A stretch of DNA of 64,000 nt, taken from DYJE01 sp041660385. GTDB lineage: Bacteria > Desulfobacterota > Desulfobacteria > Desulfobacterales > Desulfolunaceae. The notes beneath the pieces were generated by a model that was given only the letters and a program-made list of their open reading frames with translations, was not told where the DNA came from and made no database searches. The translations under genes and the position numbers were made by a program. The stretch lies in assembly GCA_041660385.1 (NCBI GenBank), contig JBAZWJ010000026.1:9863-73862 (forward strand). The letters are read 5' to 3'. This document shows, in pieces, positions 1 to 8,745 of this stretch; the stretch's first letter is position 1; every line of letters begins with the position of its first letter.

Positions 1-2949
1 AGCCGCAGCCAGGACCAAGGGATGTGACACCGCCAGATAGATGGCGACCACCATTGCTATAAAAGGCGCAAACCACATGGTTCTGTATGATCCGGCAATC
101 CCTGTGTCCCTGCTTTTTTCCGATTCACTTGACGGGTTCCATTGGAGAAGCAGTTTGTGGGTGACCACCATTCGCCAGAGGGTTTTGAACACCGCATTCA
201 GGCTGAAGTAGCCTTCGTAGGGCAGGCATACCAGGGTGAACATCGACTGGGAGAAATGACGGCGCACCGAGGACAATGAATCGGCCCCATGCTGGGAAAA
301 TGTCACATCCACAGGTTTTCGAAGCACATTGAATGTGGAGGTGATCAGCGGCGGAATCAGGATAACGCCAGTGATTGCAAGGGTCCAGCTCCAGGTATTC
401 TGGAGGATTGTCCAGCCAGCCAGAAAAAGGAGGGTCAACGACGTGGCCATGAGGCTTCGCCTGAGGTTATCGAAAATTTTCCAGCGCGACAAAAAGGAAA
501 GGGGATTTCGAATAAGACGCCCATCCGGCCCGGGAATCCCTGGTAAAATCCAGCTTGCGATCTGCCAGTCTCCTCTGATCCATCGGTGTCTTCGGCAGAC
601 ATCGGAACTGTAGCGTGACGGGTATTCCTCGTATAGCTGGCCGTCGCTCATAAGCCCGGACCGGGCGTAACAGCCTTCCAGAAGATCGTGGCTGAGTATC
701 CGGTTTTCGGGGAAACGGCCGTGCAGGGCCTGTTCGAATACATCCACATCGTAGATGCCTTTTCCGATAAACGAGCCTTCACCGAACAGATCCTGGTAAA
801 CATCGGAAACGGTTCGTGTATAGGGGTCGATGCCCGGTTCACTGGCGTTCATGCGGGCATACCTTGACCGGTTCGCACCGGGAAGACTCACCGCCACCCT
901 TGGCTGTAGAATGCCATACCCTTCAACCACACGCTTGCGGACATCACAGAATTTTGCACGGTTCAGCGGATGGGCCATGGTTCCCACAAACTGCCACGCC
1001 GAATCACGTGCCAGCTGGGTATCGGTATCCAGGGTGATGATAAACCGAACATTCAACAAAACATCGGTCCGGCCAATGATGTGGCTGAACGCATCACGTG
1101 ATCCGCCGCGTATAAGGGCATTCACATCGGAAAGCTTGCCGCGTTTCCGTTCGTATCCCATCCAGATCCGGTCCTGGGGATTCCAGAGCCGTTTACGGTG
1201 AAACAGGAAAAACGTGTCGTTTTCCGTTCCCCGGTATTTTTCATTCAACCCGTTGATTCGCTTTTGAACCAGGTGCAGCAGGGGCTGATCCTCCGGGCAG
1301 TTTTCTTCTTCTGCATCGCGGAAATCCGTGAGCAGGCCGAAGTGAAGGTTGGCTCCACGATTTGCAAGGAATCTGACTTCCAGAGATTCGATGAGTTCCT
1401 CAATGGCCTGGATACCGGTGAGCATGGTCGGAACCACAACCAGAGTCCGGTGTTCAGCCGGAATTCCTTTGGAAAAATCCATTCGAGGAAGTGGTTTCGG
1501 TTCTGTCAGAAACGTCGTTATCCAGTTGACAAGGGCCACAGAAAGATGACTTGAACAAAGAACGATTAAAATCCCCACAGCTGTGAGAATCCAGCCATGA
1601 AGCCCTTCGTCCATGGCTTTCGTGATAAAGACAAGGGAGAATGACGCTGTGAGAAGGAGAATAGAACCGACATAAATAAGTAACGGGTGACGGCGGCCAA
1701 AGGAATAAAGAACATCCAGAGGCGATGAATGCACTCCGGCACGTTGCCTGAGCTGAGCCACGCCCTCGCCGATCAGGTAAAACCCCACATGGGTCTCACG
1801 GTCTGTCATGTTATTCGACGCGGCCTCAGATGCCAGCTGGACAGCGTGATCCGCCACACCGCTTTCTGAACAGTAACTTTTCTTCGCGAGCCGTTCCACC
1901 ATGTGGCGATACCGGTCACGTGTGGCGAAATCCATTCCGCCATAAACACCAGAAGACTCCCCGCACAGAATCCGCTCCACAGCGCTGTTCTTTTCCACAA
2001 AGGTGCGCCAGTCTATGGACCCAAGCAACCGCAGACTGCCTATGCTGTTGCTCATGGACACCTGATCAGCGGCTTGCTGCTGAGTTTCTGCGCGGACCAG
2101 ATGTTCGATGGTCAGTCCCGATTCTGATAGACGTTGTTCAATCCATGTCAGAGGTAAAGCCAGGCCTGGACCATGCCCTTGAAGACGTCGGGCCAGCTCC
2201 GCAACAAAAGAGCTCACCATGGGTGGCGTGGACTGGGTCATGTCGGCAATGACCATGATCAAGTTTTTTGGATCATTTGTGGCCACGTCCATCATCTGGT
2301 CAGCCCAGAATTCCGCAAGATTCCGATTGATTCTGTCAGCGGCGATCCGCACGGCCACCCGCCGGAGATTTTCGATCAGGGCAAGACGGAGCATGATGGG
2401 GATGGCCCAGAGTTCACCCAGCTTGAGAACGGTCACCGACTGATATGCGCTGACGAAAGTGCCGAGGCTTTCCAGGTCTGCCCTCCCATCGCCGTGGGAG
2501 ATGGTTTCAAGGGCAATGTCATACACACGGGGAAGTCCGTCCGATGGTCCATCCAACAGGCGTGGCAGCTCGCGGATATACCCTTTGGGCAGATGGCGTC
2601 TGGCCGTTTGAATCTGTTCCTCGATCAGATAGTAATTATCGAGCAGCCAGTCTGCCGCCGGTGTGATCCGCCGTTCTTCCTTCACATCCCCGGTAAGGAG
2701 ATTGTGGATTTCGAACAGACGTGTTTCATTTGCAGCAAGCCGGGTCAGAAGCCGGGCCTGGGAACGTCCAAGTTTCAACTGATGCAAACCCGCAAGAATC
2801 ACCCCATGCTGTTCCATCTGATCCAAACTGAACAATTCCGACCGGAGAGGCGATTCATCGCTTCCATTGGTTTGAGCCTGATTGATTCCCATACGGTCTC
2901 CCCACTTTCGGAAAAACAGTCCTGGGATAGTTTCGATGTTTATATTCAT
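1..2949 (-). CDS. ndvB: Cyclic beta-1,2-glucan synthase (GT84 type), N-terminal 983 residues, cut by window edge
   Basis: The reading frame is open from the ATG at 2949 to base 1, so only the N-terminal third of a protein that is normally about 2800 residues is present. Members of this family polymerise UDP-glucose into periplasmic cyclic glucans at the inner membrane. Visible are a soluble N-terminal region, two membrane helices near residues 425-480, and a glycosyltransferase core. The core has LDTDTQ (about 640), EGSFIGKGIYDVD (about 728) and RHRWIRGDWQ (about 790), followed by further hydrophobic segments. These strings are typical of NdvB/ChvB GT84 domains. The start overlaps the stop of the upstream enzyme I gene as ATGA, so it is the last visible member of the operon that begins at 6839. 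The phosphorylase/cyclisation domains would lie outside the window. Confidence 0.88.
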   Translation of the reverse strand, partial: MNINIETIPGLFFRKWGDRMGINQAQTNGSDESPLRSELFSLDQMEQHGVILAGLHQLKLGRSQARLLTRLAANETRLFEIHNLLTGDVKEERRITPAADWLLDNYYLIEEQIQTARRHLPKGYIRELPRLLDGPSDGLPRVYDIALETISHGDGRADLESLGTFVSAYQSVTVLKLGELWAIPIMLRLALIENLRRVAVRIAADRINRNLAEFWADQMMDVATNDPKNLIMVIADMTQSTPPMVSSFVAELARRLQGHGPGLALPLTWIEQRLSESGLTIEHLVRAETQQQAADQVSMSNSIGSLRLLGSIDWRTFVEKNSAVERILCGESSGVYGGMDFATRDRYRHMVERLAKKSYCSESGVADHAVQLASEAASNNMTDRETHVGFYLIGEGVAQLRQRAGVHSSPLDVLYSFGRRHPLLIYVGSILLLTASFSLVFITKAMDEGLHGWILTAVGILIVLCSSHLSVALVNWITTFLTEPKPLPRMDFSKGIPAEHRTLVVVPTMLTGIQAIEELIESLEVRFLANRGANLHFGLLTDFRDAEEENCPEDQPLLHLVQKRINGLNEKYRGTENDTFFLFHRKRLWNPQDRIWMGYERKRGKLSDVNALIRGGSRDAFSHIIGRTDVLLNVRFIITLDTDTQLARDSAWQFVGTMAHPLNRAKFCDVRKRVVEGYGILQPRVAVSLPGANRSRYARMNASEPGIDPYTRTVSDVYQDLFGEGSFIGKGIYDVDVFEQALHGRFPENRILSHDLLEGCYARSGLMSDGQLYEEYPSRYSSDVCRRHRWIRGDWQIASWILPGIPGPDGRLIRNPLSFLSRWKIFDNLRRSLMATSLTLLFLAGWTILQNTWSWTLAITGVILIPPLITSTFNVLRKPVDVTFSQHGADSLSSVRRHFSQSMFTLVCLPYEGYFSLNAVFKTLWRMVVTHKLLLQWNPSSESEKSRDTGIAGSYRTMWFAPFIAMVVAIYLAVSHPLVLAAA

Positions 2950-4658
2950 GGATTCATACCTCCCGTGGTCATTAAACCTGATGACATTCGAACAGCTGCC
3001 TTTACATCCGGCACCAGTGCGGCCGATACGCTGAGAGATCTTAATCCTGTTTCAATAAGCCTGGGGATGGCATGAACACGGCCTGCAAGTTCTCCGCAGA
3101 TAGACACCGGAGTGTCACCGGATTCTTTAACCACCATGTCGATCAACCGCAGAACAGCCGGATGGTCGTCGATAAAATAATCGCCCACAAGGGGGTTCTC
3201 CCTTCCGGCGGCTAAGGTGTACTGGGTGAGGTCGTTTGACCCGATACTTAAAAAATCTAAATGTTTCGCAAGTGAAGGGACGGCCAGGGCCGCCGCTGGT
3301 GTTTCGATCATTGCGCCAAGTCGTGGCAAGTCACGGATACCCATTTCGTCGGCCAGCTGATGGAACAGCGCTGCAATTTCAGTCACATCACTTTCCGTTG
3401 TCACCATGGGGATAAGAACCCCGATGGGGAATTGCCGGGATACTTCCAGCAACGCCCGAAGCTGGGCTTCCAGCAGGTCGGGATATCTTCGAAGTACCCT
3501 TACGCCGCGCCTCCCCAGAAAGGGATCGGGCTCCGGCGGCAGATGGAGATAAATGGGATTCTTGTCTGCACCGATATCGAGAAGACGGATATCAATCCTT
3601 TTTCCACGGGCCGGACGAAGGCTGTAAAGGAGAAACTCTGCAAATTCCTTGTCCGTGGGAAAATGCTTGGCGGCAAGAAAAAAAGGTTCTGTCCTGAACA
3701 ATCCGATTCCATCGGCACCTCGCTCCATCGCGCGTTTCACATCGTCGTAACTTCGAACATTGGCCATCACCGACACGTCGATACCATCAAGGGTGACAGT
3801 GGGCTTTGTGAGGCTGGTTATGACCAGCGTTTCCCTGTGTTTTCGAACGTCTACTCGGGATCGTTCATATTTTCTCAACGCGTGGGAATCCGGATTGATC
3901 ACCGCTGTTCCATCAATCCCGTTCAGAATCACCACATCTCCTGTTTTCACTGTTTCAAATAGATCAGAAATTCCTCCCACGCAGGGAATGCCGAGTTCCC
4001 GGGCAAGGAGGGCCGCATGGGCTGCGGGCCCGGCAAACTCGGCAAGGACTGCAACAGTGGAGGATTTTGAGAGAAATACCGTGTCCGACGGAAGCAGGCG
4101 CTTCGCCACAAGTACCGTATTTTCAGGCAGGTTTTCCAGGCTGTGGGCGTGGATTCCTGCCAAGGAGAGCAATAACCTGCGGGACAAATCATCAATGTCA
4201 TCGCCCCGGTCTCTAAGAACGTCATCGTTCATGTCCCTGAACCTTCGGGCAATCAAGCGGAATACTGATCTGACAACCTGTTCCGCATTGATCATTTCCA
4301 CCTCAAGAAACCGTTTAATTTCTTTTACAACGGAAGCATCTCGAAGAATGGCTTCCTGGGCGAGAAAGATATCCGATGAATATTTACCAAGCTTTCCCTT
4401 GATCTGCTTAGCGTCGATAACAAGACTCTGCCTTACATCGTCTAAAGCCTTTTCAATTCTTGTTTTTTCTTCATCAATAAGGGATGCGTCTATTTTATAA
4501 TACTCGGAGTCACGCTGAAGCACATCGATATAGACAAATGCCTTGCCTTTGGCCAGCCCCGGTGAGACTCCCGTCCCGACCAGTGTTCGCATTTTGTCTT
4601 TATTCGATGAGGCTTCATTCGTAAAATCTTTTAGTCCTTGTTTTTCCTGTAATGTCAT
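2946..4658 (-). CDS. ptsI: Phosphoenolpyruvate-protein phosphotransferase (PTS enzyme I)
   Basis: At 570 residues it has the usual length of enzyme I, which takes phosphate from PEP to a histidine and passes it to HPr-type proteins in the cytoplasm. The swivelling domain carries the phospho-histidine in GPAAHAALLAR (His214), where the common form is GGRTSHAA. The PEP-binding barrel shows GIGLFRTE, GRRGVRVLRR, IGSNDLTQY and the active-site cysteine in SICGELAG (Cys521). There is no N-terminal GAF domain, so it is not PtsP. No HPr or EII gene is visible nearby. Instead it lies between a 98-residue helical protein and a cyclic glucan synthase, with 26 bp upstream and an ATGA overlap downstream. 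A role in regulation rather than sugar uptake is an inference. The start has AGGA five bases upstream. Confidence 0.92.
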   Translation of the reverse strand: MTLQEKQGLKDFTNEASSNKDKMRTLVGTGVSPGLAKGKAFVYIDVLQRDSEYYKIDASLIDEEKTRIEKALDDVRQSLVIDAKQIKGKLGKYSSDIFLAQEAILRDASVVKEIKRFLEVEMINAEQVVRSVFRLIARRFRDMNDDVLRDRGDDIDDLSRRLLLSLAGIHAHSLENLPENTVLVAKRLLPSDTVFLSKSSTVAVLAEFAGPAAHAALLARELGIPCVGGISDLFETVKTGDVVILNGIDGTAVINPDSHALRKYERSRVDVRKHRETLVITSLTKPTVTLDGIDVSVMANVRSYDDVKRAMERGADGIGLFRTEPFFLAAKHFPTDKEFAEFLLYSLRPARGKRIDIRLLDIGADKNPIYLHLPPEPDPFLGRRGVRVLRRYPDLLEAQLRALLEVSRQFPIGVLIPMVTTESDVTEIAALFHQLADEMGIRDLPRLGAMIETPAAALAVPSLAKHLDFLSIGSNDLTQYTLAAGRENPLVGDYFIDDHPAVLRLIDMVVKESGDTPVSICGELAGRVHAIPRLIETGLRSLSVSAALVPDVKAAVRMSSGLMTTGGMNP

Positions 4659-4684
4659 AAATTCCTGTATTCAGTTTCAAGGGA

Positions 4685-4981
4685 TCATAAAAACTTGTTT
4701 TTCAAGTCTTGCATGGCCGTGATAATATCCAGAATCGCTTCATGCATCCCCTCAGCACTGGATGTTAATTCAGAGATTTCTTTATTTTCGTTATTAGAAT
4801 GAACCTTGGATTTAAGATTTTTGAAATCTTCGGCGTGTTTTTCAAACAGAAGTTGATGCTCTTCTTCCATATCTTTAAGGGCATCGGAATTAATCTGTTT
4901 AATCAGTGCATCGGCCTCGGCCATGAGCTGATCAATATGTTTTTGTTCCATGTTTTTTGTCATGAGTGGCATGAGTGTCAT
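4685..4981 (-). CDS. Small charged helical protein, unknown function
   Basis: A 98-residue protein with no recognised family. It is rich in Glu, Lys, Asp and Leu, and most of it should form alpha helix or coiled coil from about residue 11 to the end. No signal peptide or membrane segment is visible. A purine-rich GGAAAGGAAA lies just before the ATG at 4981. An internal Met at residue 11 is an alternative start. It sits between the radical SAM gene (15 bp away) and ptsI (26 bp away) on the same strand, so it is almost surely co-transcribed. It could be a partner or phospho-acceptor of the neighbouring enzyme I, but it contains no HPr-like motif, and that idea rests only on position. Confidence 0.62.
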   Translation of the reverse strand: MTLMPLMTKNMEQKHIDQLMAEADALIKQINSDALKDMEEEHQLLFEKHAEDFKNLKSKVHSNNENKEISELTSSAEGMHEAILDIITAMQDLKNKFL

Positions 4982-4996
4982 GAGATTTCCTTTCCT

Positions 4997-6475
4997 TTAA
5001 TAAATATGAAGTTCACATATTCGTCGGTAATGGTATCCGTATATGGCCAGCGTTATCGCCACCGGCAGTTGTTTGGGCATTCGGATCAGAGTCCAGAGCA
5101 TCAGTTGCCAGTACCGGAATCGTTCTTTTCCCAGAAAACCGAGTCTGAACGCAGACCGGAAAATGGAAAGGAACCGCCCCACATTGATGGGCTGGTTGAT
5201 TTCAGGGGGCTTCAAATCCCGGAGCAGAGTTCTGACTCGTCGGTAATAGTTTTTCGGAGAATAAATGTGTTTCATGATGGACTGGTATCCGTCAAGGAGA
5301 CTGTCAATGCCCATGCTGGGAATAATGTTGGTCGTTCCATCCACATTGTCCCCTGAAAAGGTTTTGACCACACGGCTTTCTCTCTGCAACCGGTCATAGA
5401 GACGCGTTCCCGGCGGGGCCTGGAGCATTCCCACCATGGCGGTGACGATGCCGCTGTTCTGAATGAAATCGATCTGCCGCTGGAAAATCGATGGTTTGTC
5501 GCAGTCAAATCCCACAATAAATCCGCCCATGACCTGCAAACCAGACCGGTGGATGATTTTTACACTTTCAATGAGATCTCGGTTTTTATTCTGGGTTTTA
5601 TGGCATTCGGTCAGGCTGACTTCATCGGGTGATTCGATGCCGATAAAAACCGAATCAAATCCGGCCTTGACCATCATGTCCATGAGTTCCGGGTCGTCGG
5701 CGAGGTTGATGGAGGCTTCGGTGAAAAAAATACAGCCCTTTTTATCTTGACGCCATTCGATCAGAGCTGGAAGCAAATCCGTTTTAAGATAGCTTTTGTT
5801 TCCAATAAAATTGTCGTCCACAAAAAAGATGCTGCTGCGCCATCCTGTGGCATAAATACGGTCCAGTTCGGCGATGATCTGAGCGGGTGTTTTTATCCGT
5901 GGCCGGTGACCGAATAAAACCGTGACATTGCAAAATTCACAGTTGAACGGACATCCTCTTGAAAACTGAATGTTCAGGGACGCATAGCGTTTTGTTTTTA
6001 TCAATTCCCACAAGGGAACCGGTGTGTCGCTGAGATCACAGAAACCCTCGGCCCTGTATATCTTTTTAGGGCATCCGTTGTTCAGATCTTCCAGAAAATT
6101 GGGGAGCGTCAACTCCGCTTCATCAAGAACGAGATGGTCCACCTCACTGAATTCGCCGGGTTCGGAGGTGAAAAGAGGCCCTCCTGCAACCACAGTCAGT
6201 TCCTCTGCCTTGCACCGGTCGATGATCTGTATGGCCGATTCCCGCTGGACCGCCATGCCGCCGATAAAGACCATGTCCGCCCATGAAAGATCTTTGTCTG
6301 TAAGATTTTCCACATTGACATCCACAAGGCGTTTGGACCATTCCCCTGGAAGGAGAGCTGCCACGGTGAGCAGACCAAGGGGAGGAAAGGCCGCTTTTTT
6401 CCCGATAAAGCTGAGCGCATAGGTGAAAGACCAGAACGTTTCAGGGAATTGGGGGTAAATCAAAAGGATGTTCAT
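4997..6475 (-). CDS. B12-binding domain radical SAM protein (DUF4070-type C terminus)
   Basis: A 492-residue cytoplasmic enzyme. The N terminus (about 1-140) looks like a cobalamin-binding Rossmann domain, starting MNILLIYPQFPETFW and containing FPPLGLLTVAALLP. The radical SAM core follows with the cluster-binding CxxxCxxC in SRGCPFNCEFCNV near residue 185. The C-terminal 130 residues resemble the DUF4070 tail of hopanoid-methylase-like (HpnP) and related enzymes. Family members do radical methylation or rearrangement of lipids and other unreactive carbons. The substrate cannot be told from sequence, and no hopanoid genes are present here. It is the second gene of the operon from 6839 to at least base 1. 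AAAGG lies upstream of the ATG. Confidence 0.82.
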   Translation of the reverse strand: MNILLIYPQFPETFWSFTYALSFIGKKAAFPPLGLLTVAALLPGEWSKRLVDVNVENLTDKDLSWADMVFIGGMAVQRESAIQIIDRCKAEELTVVAGGPLFTSEPGEFSEVDHLVLDEAELTLPNFLEDLNNGCPKKIYRAEGFCDLSDTPVPLWELIKTKRYASLNIQFSRGCPFNCEFCNVTVLFGHRPRIKTPAQIIAELDRIYATGWRSSIFFVDDNFIGNKSYLKTDLLPALIEWRQDKKGCIFFTEASINLADDPELMDMMVKAGFDSVFIGIESPDEVSLTECHKTQNKNRDLIESVKIIHRSGLQVMGGFIVGFDCDKPSIFQRQIDFIQNSGIVTAMVGMLQAPPGTRLYDRLQRESRVVKTFSGDNVDGTTNIIPSMGIDSLLDGYQSIMKHIYSPKNYYRRVRTLLRDLKPPEINQPINVGRFLSIFRSAFRLGFLGKERFRYWQLMLWTLIRMPKQLPVAITLAIYGYHYRRICELHIY

Positions 6476-6515
6476 ATCACGTTAACCTTTCCCCATAATC
6501 TTGGGAAAATCAGTT

Positions 6516-6839
6516 TTATTTTTTTCTTACGTCAGCGACGGCTTGTGTTCCTTCAGAAGCGGCCACGGTAAAAATCTGAATTTTTAATGGTTCGGATAAA
6601 AGGCTTTTTGTTCCAAGCAGGACGCTGAATCTGTCTGATCGCATATGGCGGTTCAGATCATGGCGGTTATCCCATTCGGAAATCAGGCTGAACACATTGC
6701 TGTCTTCAATATCGCTGAAGATGCTATAGCTCAGGTTTCCACGCTCATTTTCCGCTGTTTCAAGTACGGATATTAGGGTTTGTAATATCTCTTTCTGCTT
6801 TTCCTGAAGTGCGTTCATGGTTATTATAAATAGAATCAT
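6516..6839 (-). CDS. ABM-superfamily (YgiN-like) dimeric alpha/beta-barrel protein
   Basis: A 107-residue protein matching the antibiotic-biosynthesis-monooxygenase fold. It has an N-terminal strand, the helix LQEKQKEILQTLISVLE, then NLSYSIFSDIEDSNVFSLISEWDN and the helix LNRHMRSDRF, a layout shared with small quinol monooxygenase/heme-degrading-fold proteins. Such proteins bind small redox-active ligands, and the exact reaction is not predictable. It is the first gene of the operon with the radical SAM enzyme, small helical protein, ptsI and glucan synthase. AGGAAG lies five bases before the ATG at 6839. A sigma-54-like promoter lies about 130 bp upstream (6970-6985). Confidence 0.72.
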   Translation of the reverse strand: MILFIITMNALQEKQKEILQTLISVLETAENERGNLSYSIFSDIEDSNVFSLISEWDNRHDLNRHMRSDRFSVLLGTKSLLSEPLKIQIFTVAASEGTQAVADVRKK

Positions 6840-6969
6840 TGGCGCTTCCTGCGAACGAACTTGCTTTTATAAAGATTTAATGACCAGGGGTCATCGGATG
6901 AGTTGAAATGGACTTGTCCGGATTCGTATAGTATTTCCTCTTTTTCCTCTTTAATCTGCCTTAATATTG

Positions 6970-6985
6970 TTCAATGTTTGTGCCA
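6970..6985 (-). promoter_or_regulatory. Sigma-54-like promoter P1 of the ABM/radical SAM/ptsI/glucan operon
   Basis: Read on the minus strand the site is TGGCAC-AAACA-TTGAA. The -24 box is perfect. The -12 box is TTGAA instead of TTGC(A/T), so the usually conserved C is replaced by A. The same deviation appears in the near-identical site at 9056-9071, and 22 of 25 bases around the two sites match. That argues the element is kept rather than accidental. The predicted start is near 6959, giving a leader of about 120 nt. A sigma-54 activator gene lies directly upstream. Confidence 0.55.
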
Positions 6986-7101
6986 TGATGCCAATATCAA
7001 ACGATTGGTAGCTATTCTTCTGAATTTTATGAACATCCATGTGATAAAAAGCGATCATGGCCTGCACCGGCCGCCGGATAAAAGGTTATATGTGCTCGAT
7101 G

Positions 7102-7115
7102 GGTCATATATGACC
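7102..7115. promoter_or_regulatory. Perfect palindrome GGTCATATATGACC, candidate activator binding site
   Basis: A perfect 14-bp palindrome centred about 150 bp upstream of the start predicted for P1, a usual distance for a sigma-54 enhancer site. It shares GGTC-W-Y-A-T-R-W-GACC with both arms of the repeat at 9251-9286. It also lies 37 bp after the stop of the activator gene, so a role in mRNA 3' ends is a competing explanation, but no T-run follows it. Confidence 0.5.
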
Positions 7116-7151
7116 TAAAACGCATTGTTTAATATCCGCTGTATGATGAAA

Positions 7152-8654
7152 CTATGGTTTAACGATACCGTGTTTGCGCATGCGGGCGCGAAGGGTGCTT
7201 CTGTCAAGACCAAGGATTTCAGAAGCGCTGTTTTTCCCGCTGACTTTCCAGTGTGTCTGCTCCAGGATCCGGAGAATATGATCATGCTCAACGGTTTCCA
7301 TCGTTGTTGCGTTGTAGCGTGAATCCGTGAGCGGCTTCTTAAGTTCATCTGCCAGACGGAGCTTGGGCCCTGACGAATTGATCACAGCTCGCTCAAGTAC
7401 GTTTTCAAGCTCCCTGACATTCCCCGGCCAGTGATAAGCCTGTAAGGCATTCATGACGATTTCTGGAATGATTTCAATTGTTTTTCCCATCCTCTTGCAG
7501 ATTTTTCCCACATAATAATCCACAAGGAACGGCAGATCATCTATGCGGGTACGAAGGGGTGGAGTGGTAATGGGGAATACATTCAGTCTGTACCAGAGAT
7601 CTTCCCGAAAGCGGCCTTTTTGAACCTCTTCTTCAAGATTCCGGTTGGTGGCCGCAATAATCCGTACATCCACTTTGATGCTGATTGAACTTCCTACCCG
7701 TTCAAACTCACCATCCTGAATAACTCGGAGAAGCTTGGCCTGGAGTTCTAATGGAAGCTCACCGATTTCATCCAGGAAAAGGGTTGCACCGTTAGCGATT
7801 TCAAATCGACCCAGCTGCCGTGTGTGCGCACCGGTGAATGAGCCTTTCTCATGCCCGAACAATTCGCTTTCAATAAGATTGGAAGGCAGTGTGGCGCAAT
7901 TGACTTTCACCAGAGCCCGGTCTTTACGTGTGCTCAAGCTGTGGATGGCCCGGGCAATCAGCTCCTTGCCTGTCCCGGTCTCGCCGAGGACAAGCACGGT
8001 GGTATCGCTTTCAGCAATCTGTTCAACCTTGTACAGCACGTATTTAATGCCGTCACTTTGGCCTATTATGTTTTCATGATTGTATTCCAGCTTGATTTCT
8101 TCCAGCAGATACGCTCTTTCTGCTTCAAGCTGCTCTTGCAGCTTCTTGATCTCAAAAAGGGCTGTTTCAGTGATATGGTTTCTATTTTCTGCCTCTTTCC
8201 TGGCAACCACAAGTTCGGCTGTGCGCATTTTGACAAGGTCTTCAAGGTTTTTTTTGTAGTTTTCCTTTTCAGTCGCATCCTCAATGGCCAGAAGAATCAG
8301 CCGGGTCTGGATTGAACTTCTGTAAAGCCGTCTTGCATTTAAATGCAGCATTCTTTTGCCGATGGGCCCAAGGTCTTGCTCTATTTGAAAATCGTGGAAA
8401 GCTGAATTTTCAGGAAGAATCTTTTCAAGCATTCCCCTGAGCTCCTGATTATTCCATTGCCGGTTATTCAGCTCATATATCAAGACTCCTTCCGCTGCCT
8501 CCGGGCTGAGGTTGAATGTCCTGTAAAACGGTCCGTTAGCTTTGACAACTTTAAGATTGGAATCAATCATTAAAATGGGCTCACGAAGCGAACCAAGGAT
8601 GTTCTCAAAATCTTCACTGGAGGCATTTTCTCTTTGCCTGTCGTATACATTCAT
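7152..8654 (-). CDS. PAS/AAA+/Fis sigma-54-dependent transcriptional activator (paralogue 1)
   Basis: A 500-residue enhancer-binding protein. A PAS-like sensor occupies about residues 10-130, a coiled coil 130-190, and the AAA+ ATPase about 195-430. The ATPase has Walker A GETGTGKE (224-231), Walker B LFLDEIGEL and the sigma-54 contact loop GSFTGA (271-276) in place of the usual GAFTGA. A Fis-type helix-turn-helix ends the protein (ASEILGLDRSTLRARMRK). There is no receiver domain, so it is controlled through its PAS domain or a partner. It is a close paralogue of the gene at 9324-10826. It is preceded by a run of 14 G and by the relic of a kinase receiver domain, and followed by a palindrome and promoter P1, which suggests it activates the envelope operon. 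Confidence 0.9.
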   Translation of the reverse strand: MNVYDRQRENASSEDFENILGSLREPILMIDSNLKVVKANGPFYRTFNLSPEAAEGVLIYELNNRQWNNQELRGMLEKILPENSAFHDFQIEQDLGPIGKRMLHLNARRLYRSSIQTRLILLAIEDATEKENYKKNLEDLVKMRTAELVVARKEAENRNHITETALFEIKKLQEQLEAERAYLLEEIKLEYNHENIIGQSDGIKYVLYKVEQIAESDTTVLVLGETGTGKELIARAIHSLSTRKDRALVKVNCATLPSNLIESELFGHEKGSFTGAHTRQLGRFEIANGATLFLDEIGELPLELQAKLLRVIQDGEFERVGSSISIKVDVRIIAATNRNLEEEVQKGRFREDLWYRLNVFPITTPPLRTRIDDLPFLVDYYVGKICKRMGKTIEIIPEIVMNALQAYHWPGNVRELENVLERAVINSSGPKLRLADELKKPLTDSRYNATTMETVEHDHILRILEQTHWKVSGKNSASEILGLDRSTLRARMRKHGIVKP

Positions 8655-8661
8655 TATTCAT

Positions 8662-8675
8662 CCCCCCCCCCCCCC
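8662..8675. repeat. Homopolymer run of 14 C (14 G on the coding strand)
   Basis: The tract ends seven bases before the ATG of the activator at 8654, where a ribosome-binding site belongs. It lies inside an open frame that carries the receiver-domain relic. Such tracts slip during replication, and they are also error-prone in sequencing. A length change would alter the frame of any upstream translation reaching the start codon. Confidence 0.8.
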
Positions 8676-8745
8676 AATACTGTTGCCTTAAGTTGTTCCA
8701 AGGCGATGGGTGGCTCTCGCTCCGGGGCTCCGCCACGGAGGCGGA

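Larger units (their letters stand above)
6840..7151. other. Intergenic region with operon promoter elements
   Basis: This 312-bp non-coding stretch separates the second activator gene from the operon that starts at 6839. It holds, in the direction of minus-strand transcription, the palindrome GGTCATATATGACC (7102-7115), a TGGCAC-N5-TTGAA element (6985-6970), and an inverted repeat TGACC-AGG-GGTCA (6881-6893) in the presumed leader. No convincing open reading frame is seen. Confidence 0.6.

Noticed and set aside
2173..3075. A 300-codon plus-strand frame
   Set aside because: It is antisense to the glucan synthase and enzyme I genes and has no family resemblance.
3760..4500. A 246-codon plus-strand frame
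   Set aside because: It is antisense to ptsI; its Ser/Arg/Thr-rich composition is typical of a shadow frame.
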